NCBI GenBank assembly: GCA_021521415.1
Contig: JAIQDT010003796.1
Coordinates: 62,001-126,000, forward strand
Direction: 5' to 3'
Source of the DNA: Bidens hawaiensis
Lineage: Eukaryota; Streptophyta; Magnoliopsida; Asterales; Asteraceae
DNA: 64,000 nucleotides
The translations under genes and the position numbers were made by a program. A model generated the notes under the pieces. It saw nothing but the letters and a program-made list of their open reading frames with translations. It was not told the DNA's origin and ran no database searches. This document shows positions 1 through 9,310 of this stretch, piece by piece. Positions within the stretch are counted from its first letter, which is position 1, and each line of letters opens with the position of its first letter.

Positions 1-438
1 TATAAAATGGTTAGATAAACTAAACAGATGTACAAAATACTTTCATGAACAATACACACACACGAACATGAACGGATGTTCGTGAACACATTACCAAGCA
101 TTCACGAACATAATAAAACGAATGAACATAAACGAACTTCCCGCCGATCGATTCACAAACCATTCACTGAACATCTGGTTCGTTTACAGCCTTAAACATG
201 ATCATAAGCATACTATGCAAACGATATCGCCGATATACCATCCTTGAGATATCGGTTATCGGTCCCTTGGCAAAATATCGGTACCCATAATATGGCCAAT
301 ATTTGACCGAATTATTAGTGTTAAATAACTTAAATTGCTATATATATGAAATTTACATGATATTAAACCCTAAACACGATTGCTTCCAAATTAGGGGTTA
401 ATAACAGTGCAAATAACGGAATAAAGTAAGAATTGAAC
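1..438 (-). other. Part of LSM6 intron 1, repeat-rich
   Basis: This stretch lies downstream of the LSM6 first-exon donor on the minus strand. It is AT-rich and I see none of the remaining LSM6 codons in it. Bases 50-190 repeat short words around GAACATGAACG and TTCACGAACA, which looks like a degenerate transposon inserted in the intron. Confidence 0.5.
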
Positions 439-559
439 CTCTGTAATCAACGCCGGAGTTCAATTTGACGACAACGGGTCTGCCTCGAATGGATTTGAGG
501 AAATCGGATGGGGTTTTGGTTGTTGATGAAGCTTTCTCTGCTGCTATTGTTCCACTCAT
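439..559 (-). CDS. LSM6: LSM6, U6 snRNA-associated Sm-like protein (first coding exon only)
   Basis: Read from the ATG at 559 on the minus strand, this exon encodes 40 codons plus one base. The peptide runs MSGTIAAEK, then TPSDFLKSIRGRPV, then VVKLNSGVDYRG. That is the start of the LSM6 Sm fold: the N-terminal helix, then strands beta1 and beta2 of the Sm1 motif. LSM6 is a subunit of the LSM2-8 ring that binds the U6 snRNA 3' end in splicing, and of the LSM1-7 ring in mRNA decay. The exon ends with G followed by GTTCAA, a usable donor within the codon for the conserved Gly. The remaining codons, starting with the expected ILACLDGYMN segment, are not in bases 1-438, so the gene continues past the left edge. 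The protein is normally about 90 residues. The identification is from recognised family sequence. Confidence 0.88.
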
Positions 560-843
560 GCTTCAAATTATGCACTTTATCAGACCTGATTATTTTGGGG
601 TTTTGACACAAGCATATATATTAATCCAAAAATAAATGTATACTTAAACGGCGGGTCTATTCTATCGGGCTTCACATCTATTTTGTCGAGTCTCATAGCT
701 ATTCCGTTGGACTTCATTTTCGTATTTAATATTATTGGGTCGGGCCTCACGAAATAAATATGAAGCCCGACATAATAGATATTGAGACCCAACATATTAG
801 ATATGAAGCATGACAGAATACTTCAATGATTGACCGTTTAAGT
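560..843. other. LSM6 upstream region
   Basis: This AT-rich segment lies 5' of LSM6. It holds imperfect inverted words (TCGGGCTTCA, TGAAGCCCGA) between about 665 and 770 that could form a hairpin. I see no coding capacity here. It should contain the LSM6 promoter, but I cannot place a TATA box with confidence. Confidence 0.4.
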
Positions 844-851
844 GTTAGATG

Positions 852-1297
852 CGGTGTTTTAAAAACCGGTTCAAACCGGCCGGTTAGACCGGATTTCGCA
901 TAGTAAGCCGGTATTTTGAGCCCGGTATTTTTGGCCGGTTTGCTTGAATATCGTGCCGGTGGTTTTTTTCTAAAATACTGGTTTTTACCGGTAAACCGGT
1001 TTTAAGTACGAGAATTTTTTGATATGTGTGGCACATATTTTTCCAAAATTATTTTTAACACAAGAATTAACATTCAAACGTGTAAACTTTAAGACAATTT
1101 TTTTAAAATTGATTGCTTTTGTATTATTTTTTTAATATAGATTAACATTTGGATTATTTTTGTTATGAAATCATTTGCTTATGAGTTATGAAATCATTTG
1201 TTTAACCGGTTGAACCTCCCGGTATAATCCGGTTCAACCGGTTGTACCATTTTTTATCCCAATCCGATACAAGTAAAATACGGTTTTTAAAACATTG
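852..1297. mobile_element. hAT-type MITE, copy 1 (CCGGTT-rich)
   Basis: The element is 446 bp. Its ends are imperfect inverted repeats: CGGTGTTTTAAAAACC at the left, and the reverse complement of GGTTTTTAAAACATTG at the right. It is flanked by perfect 8-bp direct repeats GTTAGATG at 844-851 and 1298-1305. An 8-bp duplication with short ends is typical of hAT elements. Both ends carry dense ACCGGTT/AACCGG words, while the middle is AT-rich and has no open frame. A second copy lies at 36993-37478. Confidence 0.82.
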
Positions 1298-1305
1298 GTT
1301 AGATG

Positions 1306-3380
1306 TGGTTGGGTATAAAATGGAAGAGTGTTAGATAGATCAATCAGATGTTAATTCTAATATGTTAGACCCAATAGTTTAGAAAGGGGTCATTTTACAT
1401 ATTTTTTGTTTGAGGAGGTTAGTCAAAGAGATTTTGATAAAAATAGTCACTTTGGTCGTTATCTCATTAACCTAAATAAATTATGAATCTAAATTACTAC
1501 ATTGATAAAGAAAGAAAGAATATAGGGGTGCAAATAAGCCTTTTGGAGCTTGAGCCTAGTCCGAGCATCGAATAAAACTTATTTAGTTATTGAGGCCGAA
1601 CTTGAGTCTTGTATGAGAAACTTGTTTAGGTTTATCGAGCCTTAACAAGCTTGTGTAGTTTTAAGTTTTACTCTTTTGGACTTTTATTTATTAATTTCAC
1701 ACTACACGACCGAGCTTAGGCTCGCTTAAGGTACTACACTAGCCCAGCCAACGTGATAATGATCATTGGCCACCCGACTACACAGTAACGTATGATACAT
1801 ACCCAGCATGGCCTGTTTAGCCTGACAAAACTATAGTATAATTTAGCCCAATTTTAGTAAGCAGTAAGCCCAATTCGTTTTAGTTCACCACAAAGTTTTT
1901 ATTTTTTTATTTTTCATTTTATATAAATAAACTTCTTTGGATCAAGTTATAAACCAAAGTTTTAAGCATAAATTAATAAATTTCCGCTCTGATGATAATA
2001 CTTTGTAAGAAAATGTATTTAAGTTGATAGTAATAGAAGCGTTGTTTAACGATCGTGTAAATTAAAATGTATCGACTGCGGTGCATTTTACTAGACGGAA
2101 GAAGTATAATACTTTTTTACGATATATCTATTATACCTTGTGAATTCTACTGCTTCGTTTTGACACAAATGTGACAGTTCATAACTCTATAGTCACCATC
2201 ACATGCCCACAATTAGATTATAATATGACTCACATGAACATTGATTCAATATATTTGTAATTAAACTTGTTAGAAACTCTTGAAACTACGACATATCTTG
2301 TTATCTATGTTTGATACATTTGACTTGGAGCATATCCTAGATATAGACCTATGAGGTCCCATAGACACGTCATTGTGACACCAACAACACGGAGACTTTT
2401 TTAAGTTACTTATGTTAGGAGTTGCACGGATCAAACATTCATGGTACAATCACTACAATGTATATATGTGTGTTCACACAACCGAACAAAGGTATATCTT
2501 TTAAGAACAAGATTTTTGAAAAACTTTTGCATTCGATTTAAGTTTAGTTAGGATTTTGTTAAAGACAACATTTTGGTCTCCCTGTTTTAAAAGAAACACA
2601 CACATGCATACATGCACACAGTCGTTAACCGATCCATCAACTAGTGAGGCCACCGACTCGAGTTTAATGTTGGATGTAATTTCAGACTTTAAGTTATAAG
2701 TCGGTGAACTTGAGGGACCAATAATGACAAGTCCGTCATAGTTGGTTATGTTTCATAATTGTTTTGTAGTTTTAATTGATAATATCTTGGTTAGCAAGTT
2801 AATGTTTGTCTATATAAACAAAGGTATGGTTAGACATTATAAACCACAAAATCCAACCAAGTAAGGGTTCATCAAGAGTTAAGTAGAGTCAAAGTTTAAG
2901 AGATTGTAATCATGTTTTCGAGTTATATTTTCTGATTAATAAAAACGAGAGTTAGTCGTTTTGTTCGTGTTTGTTTATCGATCGGGACTTGATTTAAGAT
3001 TTTGATATATTACATGGATTAGTAAGATTGATTGTCGAAGACTAGATGAGAATTGAGAAGTTGGGTTTATTTATAAATAAGATTATAAGAGAGAAATGAA
3101 TAAAAAAAGAAAGAAAGAAGGATTGAAGAGAAAGCTTGGAATAATGATGTAGCCTTTTAAAAAGCAAGATGGGGCTTTTGTGGCGTTGGGGTCCCAAAAT
3201 AGGCGTGAGAAAGAGGTGTCGGCAAACGACTATTGCATCACTCAATTATTGCTTCCTCTGCCTTTTCCTTTCAGCAACTACCAGTATCCCTTTGACTCAA
3301 TTTCCCCACTCAAAATTAACTATAATAATAATAATAATAACAAATAAATAAGTAAAAATTACCAAAATAGTCATTAGATT
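1306..3380. other. Intergenic, AT-rich, no gene seen
   Basis: I see no coding exon on either strand. Bases 1518-1735 hold GAGCTTGAGCC/CGAGCTTAGG words like those at 40700-40960, probably fragments of one dispersed repeat family. Short open frames near 3042-3351 have neither family resemblance nor coding-like composition. Confidence 0.45.
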
Positions 3381-3787
3381 TTTAGTTATCACCCAAAAAT
3401 TAGTGGTTAAACCGCCAAAACCACATGCTAAGCCTTAGCCGTCTCCAAAAATCACGGCCTAAGCCTTAGTCGTCTCTAAAAAGTGGAGGGTAATAGTCAA
3501 AAACGTTGGCAAGCCGTCAAAAACGTAAATCCTTGTTATCTCAGTCGACGGAGGTGATGCGGCGGTTTTTTATTGTCAGAAATTTTAGCCGTCACCCAAA
3601 AGTAGTGGTTAAACCGTCAAATCCGCATGATAACCCTTAGACGTCTCCAAAAACCATGGGCTAAGCCTTTGTCGTCTCCAAACAGTGCAGACTAATAGCT
3701 AAAAGCGTGGACAAACCGTTAAAAATATAGACCATATTTTTGTTACCTCAGTCGATGGAGGTGATGTGGCGGTTTTTTATTGTCAGA
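3381..3787. repeat. Two tandem copies of a ~203-bp unit
   Basis: Copy 1 (about 3381-3583) and copy 2 (about 3584-3787) share, in order, the words GTGGTTAAACCG, CCTTAG.CGTCTC, a second TAAGCCTT..CGTCTC, TCAGTCGA.GGAGGTGATG and GGCGGTTTTTTATTGTCAGAA. They differ by many substitutions and a short indel. The second copy is immediately followed by the Pack-MULE, whose target duplication is made from the TTGTCAGAA at the end of the unit. Confidence 0.8.
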
Positions 3788-3788
3788 A

Positions 3789-5342
3789 GACAGAATTACA
3801 AATTTTGTCCTTTAAAATAAGACGAATTACGGTTCGTGTCATTTTCTAAGTTTCCTTGCAGGCGGTGTACTTTAAACTTTTTTTTCCTACAAGTTTTGTC
3901 CTTTACGCTAACTGGGTTAGAAAAAGTCAGTTAAATGCCCTCACGTGAGGCGCATGTGAGGGCATTTTTGTCTTTTCGTCTGCCCTGCAACTTCTTCTTC
4001 CTCTTTCTTCTTCATTTTTGTTCTTGCATATATTGTTCCTGCAACTTCTTTCATATTTACAAAACCACCTCCCCCAACCTTGTTCCGACCATCACCACCG
4101 CAACTACTTCTTCTCTGGCGAGCCACCATCACCATCTCCGACGATGACAGTCATTGACCATCACCGTCTCCGACTTCAGACCATCACCGCCGCAACTGCT
4201 TCTTCTCCGGCGCCCGCCACCATCACCATCTCCGACTTCAGCCCACCCCGTCTCCCACCTCCACCCACCCCCAGCTGCAAATCGGCGTCACATCCAACCC
4301 GAACCCGGAACCTGAACCCGTTTACACTTCCATCACATCCAACCCCACCCCCAGCTGCAAATCGGTGTCACATCCAACCCGAACCCGGAACCCGAACCCG
4401 TTTACACTTCCGTCAAATCATTCGCTCCGGCCACCGTAGCCAACCTCTGACCCGGGTTAGACTTCTCAGGCTGCGGCGTTGACGGAATCGGAGACTACGT
4501 CACCCTCAAATTCGACCCACATGTCCAACCCAGCGAGCTTTCAATATCCGAAATATTTGACGACGGTGGCTGTTCGTGTGTGTGTGTTTGTGTGAGAGAG
4601 AGATAGAGAGGGGGGGGAGGTAGGCATTAGTAGTGGTGGGTTCCGGTTGTAGTGTTGGTGGCTCGCCAGAGAAGACGGTTGTGTGACAAAGCAGGTCAAG
4701 AAAGAAAGTATGATGACAAAGCAGGCCACTGAGTTTTTCTAACCCAGTGGCGGCGGCCGTGAAGTGGTGGATTAAGGTGAATGGGCAGAGAGTGGTGGCG
4801 AGTCGGGTGAACCGGGGGTGGAGGATAAGCAGAGATGGGGCTGCACCAGCCATTGAAGTTAACCAACTGTTAAGTCGCTTGATTGGGTGCGACTGATCTT
4901 GGTCAGTGGGTGGGTTAGGTGAATTAGGTTTTCGGATACGGGTTTTGGAAAAGGATGGGTTGGGTTCAGGTGATAGGGATCGTTTGCGTTTGTGAACGGA
5001 AAGTGTGGTGGCGGTTTGTGAGATGGAGAGGAGGTGGTGGTGGTGGGTTGAATGGAATCTGCAACGAGGTGGCCGGAATTTATGGTGATGGTGGTGGCTT
5101 AGAGAGAAAGAAGAGAGAAAGAAAAGAAAATATATATAATACATTCCCCTATTAAAATTACAATTATGCCCATCACATGTCTGGCACATGTCATACTTAA
5201 CTGACTTTTTCTAACCCAGTTAGCGTAAAGGACAAAACTTGTAGGAAAAAAAAGTTTAAAGTACACCGCCTGCAAGGAAACTTAGAAAAGGACACGAACC
5301 GTAATTCGTCTTATTTTAAAGAACAAAATTTGTAATTCTGTC
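3789..5342. mobile_element. Pack-MULE (non-autonomous Mutator-like element)
   Basis: The ends are long inverted repeats of about 150 bp. The left starts GACAGAATTACAAATTTTGT and the right ends with the matching complement ...TTTGTAATTCTGTC. Both carry the complement pair TTTCCTTGCAGGCGGTGTAC and GTACACCGCCTGCAAGGAAA, and both end inward near GGGTTAGAAAAAGTCAGTTAA. The 9-bp target duplication TTGTCAGAA lies at 3780-3788 and 5343-5351. Long inverted ends with a 9-bp duplication are diagnostic of Mutator-like elements. There is no transposase. The interior is GC-richer than its surroundings and holds a piece of homoserine kinase sequence (separate entry), followed by a GT-rich stretch (4575-4600) and a TGGTGG-rich stretch (4745-5100) that I could not identify. 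Confidence 0.88.
4266..4569 (+). pseudogene. Captured homoserine kinase (HSK/ThrB) fragment
   Basis: From 4364 one frame reads a Pro/Glu-rich leader, then VYTSVKSFAPATVANL, a TGA stop at 4448-4450, then PGLDFSGCGVDGIGDYVTLK and FDPHVQPSELSISEIFD. This is the N-terminus of plant homoserine kinase, a plastid GHMP-family kinase of threonine and methionine synthesis, whose mature protein begins with FAPATVANLGPGFDFLGCAVDG. The stop replaces the conserved Gly of that motif. The match ends near 4566, where GT-rich repeat sequence begins. The segment therefore holds part of the transit-peptide region and the first ~45 residues of the kinase. The leader part is duplicated: two 80-bp units start near 4267 and 4347, both containing CCAGCTGCAAATCGG. 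It lies inside the inverted ends of the Pack-MULE, so it is a captured fragment and not a working gene. The family call is from memory of the motif and I am fairly sure of it. Confidence 0.82.
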
Positions 5343-5351
5343 TTGTCAGAA

Positions 5352-5694
5352 GTAAGGGTTGACTACTTTGGTAAAGGCTACACTTTCTTGACTGTTTTAG
5401 AAACTTGTTTAGTTTACATAACTTTTTTGTGTAATTTTTCCCAATAAATAATGATATATACATGTTCTTTTAATTTTAATCAAAATTATTAGAGAATCTA
5501 TAGTGGAGTATTGCTTTGGGGACATGTGAAGTCCTTTTGCTCATCTATGTGGCCTTCACCTTCGCGTCTTCCATTGAAATACCTTCTGTTACATATGTTC
5601 ATGAATGACATTTGATATGAATGACATTTGAGTTAAACAATTACAAAACATTTTGCAAATGATAAAATAATATTAAAAATTAATCGATTACGAA
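5352..5694. other. Intergenic, nothing recognised
   Basis: AT-rich spacer. The segment 5352-5440 ends with GTGTAATTTTTCCC, which loosely mirrors AAAAATTACCAAAATAG near 3355. The Pack-MULE may therefore sit inside an older inverted-repeat element, but the match is short. Confidence 0.3.
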
Positions 5695-5872
5695 GGGGGT
5701 GTTTGGGATTGCTTATTTTCACCAACTTATATATTATAAATTTTTTGAAAAGTAATAAGGTGTTTGGGATTGCTTATATTGTGAGAGGCTAAGTTCCATA
5801 AGTTACACTTTTGTAACTTATTAACTTAATGAAAAGTTATAAGAAAGTAATATAAGGAATCTCAAACACCCC
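5695..5872. mobile_element. Tourist-like MITE (degenerate)
   Basis: The 178-bp element starts GGGGGTGTTTGGGATTGC and ends with the inverse GGAATCTCAAACACCCC. The left end motif repeats internally at 5758 (AGGTGTTTGGGATTGC). GGGGTGTTTGG ends are typical of Tourist/Harbinger MITEs. The flanking 3-bp duplication is not clean (TAA at the right only), so the boundaries are approximate. It is non-coding. Confidence 0.6.
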
Positions 5873-7028
5873 TTAAAACTATGAATGAAGTCAAGACAAT
5901 TAGATTGTGGGATGTGGATATGGTTAGCTAATATAAAGTGATGTTACGTCTCTATCACCTAAGCAGCGGATGAGATGGTAAGGATTGATGCTCCACCATC
6001 ACTCCACAACATGTATGTAGCGTTTAGTATGTATGTATAATAAGGGGAATGAAAAAGATGATAATTATTAATTTCAGTTTATTGTCCATTCTAGTGTTAC
6101 ATGAAACTTGTTATAAGTACTTTTATATTTGAAAATAAAATATCATACATATGTACTAGTTAACAAATTCCAAATAAAAAACTGGTAAAAGATGTAAATA
6201 AATATATATTACACGGTTTAAGGGGAAAGGGTCACGAGCCCCACAAGCACCCAAGTGAAGTCGCAATCGTAATTAAAGCCTCACTTTTTTCACATGTTAA
6301 CTCCAAAACTCAAAAGGAAAAACAGAACAAAACATGTTCCACTCACTATTTCAAAAAATTACTATATTTGGAAACAATGAATTTGATGTCACATCCTTTG
6401 GTATCCTCAAAAAGTAAGCATCTAACACTTCCCGTTAGGATTCCATCTTTCATGTTGTTCATAAGTTTAAGTCTTTTATGTCACACACATCTACCAAATG
6501 TACCTTCTATAGCTATTATTAATAAATATCATTAGCTTTAGTTTGTGGCTCTACCTTTGATCTATATTCATTTATGATAATAAATACCTTTTTTTTAACT
6601 ATAATATAGTTATAGTCAAGAAGAATAAGAACAAGTACGGCCTACTAACTTTGTGATAAGTAACACCTAATTTTTATACATTTTTTAAGTTTATTACACG
6701 GGTTTAATCTTAAGTTAAGTCACTCTTATGTGTTGACTCCAACGATTTAAGTGAATGACAATAAGAACTCCATGTATAGATAACTTTTTCGTGGTGGGGT
6801 TTTGTTTACTTTTGCATATGCATAATTAATAAAAAATTGTGCGTAGGAGCAACAACGATGTAGTGGGACTTCGGGCGGTATAGCTTCAATATCGTATTAA
6901 AAACTTGGGTAATTATCGTCTTAAAAACCCGTGGGGGTTATTTGTATAATTCAACAAAAGTTGTGAGATATCATATGTAAATATATGTGAGGTTAATTGT
7001 TTTATTAATGAAATCTGGAAGTGTGTAA
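5873..7028. other. Intergenic, no gene seen
   Basis: AT-rich spacer with scattered homopolymers. I see no exon-like reading frame and no paired repeat ends. Confidence 0.4.
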
Positions 7029-7270
7029 GACCACCTGTAGTGGGAGGAGAAGTGGAGCCACGGAGAAATATTTCTCCGCAAAAGCATGTGGGCCCACTCA
7101 CTTTTATTGATTTTTTATTTATATAATCATTAAAATTGTGACACATCTATCACCAATCTCCCCTTCAGTCCTCCACCACTACACCATTTAAATACAATTA
7201 ATCTTCTTGTTGACTGGACGTTAGTTGACACAATTTTCCTCTCATTTTCTCCGTACCACTACACATGGTC
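7029..7270. mobile_element. PIF/Harbinger-type MITE
   Basis: The 242-bp element has inverted ends: GACCACCTGTAGTGG at the left and CCACTACACATGGTC at the right. It is flanked by TAA at 7026-7028 and 7271-7273, the 3-bp TWA duplication of PIF/Harbinger elements. It is non-coding. The same left end (GACCATGTGCAG after TTA) recurs alone at 46692. Confidence 0.8.
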
Positions 7271-7273
7271 TAA

Positions 7274-8069
7274 CTAAAATTCAAAAACCTTTTTGTAACA
7301 TGTAGCATACATAACATAATTCAGGATGGTACGGTATGATTGATGAAATAATCTTTATTCTTTTTACATAATTTATTATTGTAGAGTAATAAACTTTTAT
7401 TCTTCTGCCAAATCCTCTTTCAAAAAATCCTTTTTTTTGTAAGATTTTCAAACAACATCATACCTTATGTATTCAAAAGTTTATATTTTTATGTTTTCTT
7501 TTTTCATACATAACTAGTTTTATGTTTTTAAAAGTTTATGCTTTTGCATTTATATTTTAAATATTAAATTTTGTATAGATATAGACCTCAAATAGGTTCC
7601 ATTTAGATCTACTTTTTCATTTTTTAAATAATATGCTACTTGTGTTAATTCAGAAAATTAAGTTATTAATTATAATAGTTTTGTGTTGAGGTTTTTTAAA
7701 GAAAACAACATGACATTTATTACTCGACACTTACCATTCATGTTATTAATTAGAATAGTTATGTGTTTTCATACATGACACTTTACCATTCATGTTATTA
7801 CTCGATTAAGTTACTGCGTAATCAGACCCTGCAACACCCTTCTTTTCATAACCCCCTACACTTTATCATCTCCACACATTTTACCCCTACACTAAATACA
7901 ACTCTTTTGTTTTACCTTATGCAAATTGCAATATGAGTATTTACTTCTTTTGTTAAACAAAGTAATTTTTTTTTATTATTTTCATCTACATCAAAATGTA
8001 CAGTTTTCTCGGGCCACCTTTCTTCTTTTTGAATGGCCAACAAATAAAAAATGTCTAAGTACTACGTAC
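7274..8069. other. Intergenic, no gene seen
   Basis: Very AT-rich. Two near-identical words around CATGACA.TT.A..ACTCGA (7708-7806) suggest a small local duplication. Nothing coding is visible. Confidence 0.35.
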
Positions 8070-8349
8070 GGGGTGGCCTAATGGTAAAAGGCCACCGCTA
8101 GCGAGTCCAACCCAGTCGTACGAAGCTCTTAAGCGCCTTCAATTTATCTTCAGTTCCGGAGAAAATCCACCCGCCTGAAGGCCAACCGGTGGTAAAACTC
8201 GGATGTCCTCATGATCGAACTAGAGATCACAAATATCTCAGTTTTCCTTCATTGAGCCACCCATATCCCTTCAAAATGGGGTAAGTGGGAATTGAACTTG
8301 AGTCTCCATTAAGAAACCCAAGCTCCTTACCACTACACCACATTGGAAA
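8070..8349. mobile_element. tRNA-derived SINE-like repeat, two opposed heads
   Basis: On the minus strand from 8349 the sequence reads TTCCAATGTGGTGTAGTGGTAAG, with an A-box-like TGGTGTAGTGG, and about 40 bases on a B-box-like AAGTTCAATTCCC, the layout of a Pol III promoter. At the other end, on the plus strand, GGGGTGGCCTAATGGTAAAAGG looks like a second A-box head pointing inward. It does not fold as an intact tRNA and has no coding frame. A SINE pair or dimer is my best reading. Confidence 0.45.
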
Positions 8350-9052
8350 GGACCGGCCGACTTTCAGTTAATATTTTTTGAGAGTCGCATATAGATTATA
8401 GATTATGATAAATTAATTACGAAATTAAAATGTTCTTATATATGATTTCTTTTTAAAAATAACAAAAAATTTCTTTTAAATCCTTATTGTTTGTGTGACT
8501 TGAACTTAAGACATCCTCTCCTAAACCCAGAAGTTTAAACTTTAAATCAAAGAAAAAAACTAAACTCAGATTAAATAAAATATACATTATATCTTCTAAT
8601 TGTTCTATAGAAACTATAATTGTATGAACCAAATTACATGCCCAATCCATCAAATGTCTTAGTCACGTATAAAGTTAAAATAATATAATCTCTTTCATCT
8701 AATGTTCAAACTTCAAAGACATCATTAATCAGCATTCCATTCGTCACTTCATCTTTTGAATTATTAGAATTATTAACATACATGTAAGAAACTTCACCAT
8801 CCCCACACGGTACGTTGAGTGTGTCATTCATTATTAGATAACAACAACCGAAAATAACGTATGTGTAAAGTTAAAGTGGACTGGGGATCGATTATTAGAG
8901 TCAGTGTGAAGACGAACTAAGAATCAAATGTGAATTGAGATAGATTAAACATGTGTGTTGATTGTGAATATTGCGAATGTATTGAATGCATCTCTTATGA
9001 TTGTTGGGGTTGCATTTATAATGTCTAAAAGGTTATTCATGGCGCAATTAAT

Positions 9053-9310
9053 GTGATCACGTTTCATGATCTATTTCGATATTGGACGTGTTTTCCTTTC
9101 TTGAATATTGCCCCCTTCCCGTTAATGCTTATCTGGAAAGCTAGGGTGTGCCAAACTCCTCAGGACTCAACACTCTATAACAATCATGTTGTTGAAGACT
9201 TGAGCCATGTTTTATTGGCTAATGATGCGTTCGGGGTCCGAAGTTGCAGTAGATTCCGGATCCCGATATTGTTGATACGTGTGATTTGTCCAGTATCCTA
9301 TCGTTAGTTA
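9053..9310 (+). pseudogene. LINE reverse-transcriptase C-terminal (zf-RVT-like) remnant
   Basis: An open frame of 84 codons reads FPLMLIWKARVCQTPQ and later VVEDLSHVLLANDAFG. This resembles the tail of plant L1 elements, where a WRARxDRLPT segment is followed by a Cys/His knuckle around VEDxDHLFxxC. The expected Cys residues are lost and no RT domain is seen on either side, so it is an old fragment. Other origins cannot be excluded. Confidence 0.35.

Noticed and set aside
3169..3351. A 60-codon plus-strand ORF
   Set aside because: It ends in an (ATA)n run, has low complexity and resembles nothing known.
4018..4482. A 154-codon His/Pro/Ser-rich ORF in the Pack-MULE
   Set aside because: It is an off-frame reading of the homoserine kinase leader and low-complexity sequence.
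4506..5189. A 227-codon minus-strand ORF in the Pack-MULE
   Set aside because: It runs through low-complexity repeats and the antisense of the captured fragment, and no domain is recognisable.
8070..8140. A tRNA gene
   Set aside because: An A-box-like word is present, but no cloverleaf with matching acceptor arms can be formed.
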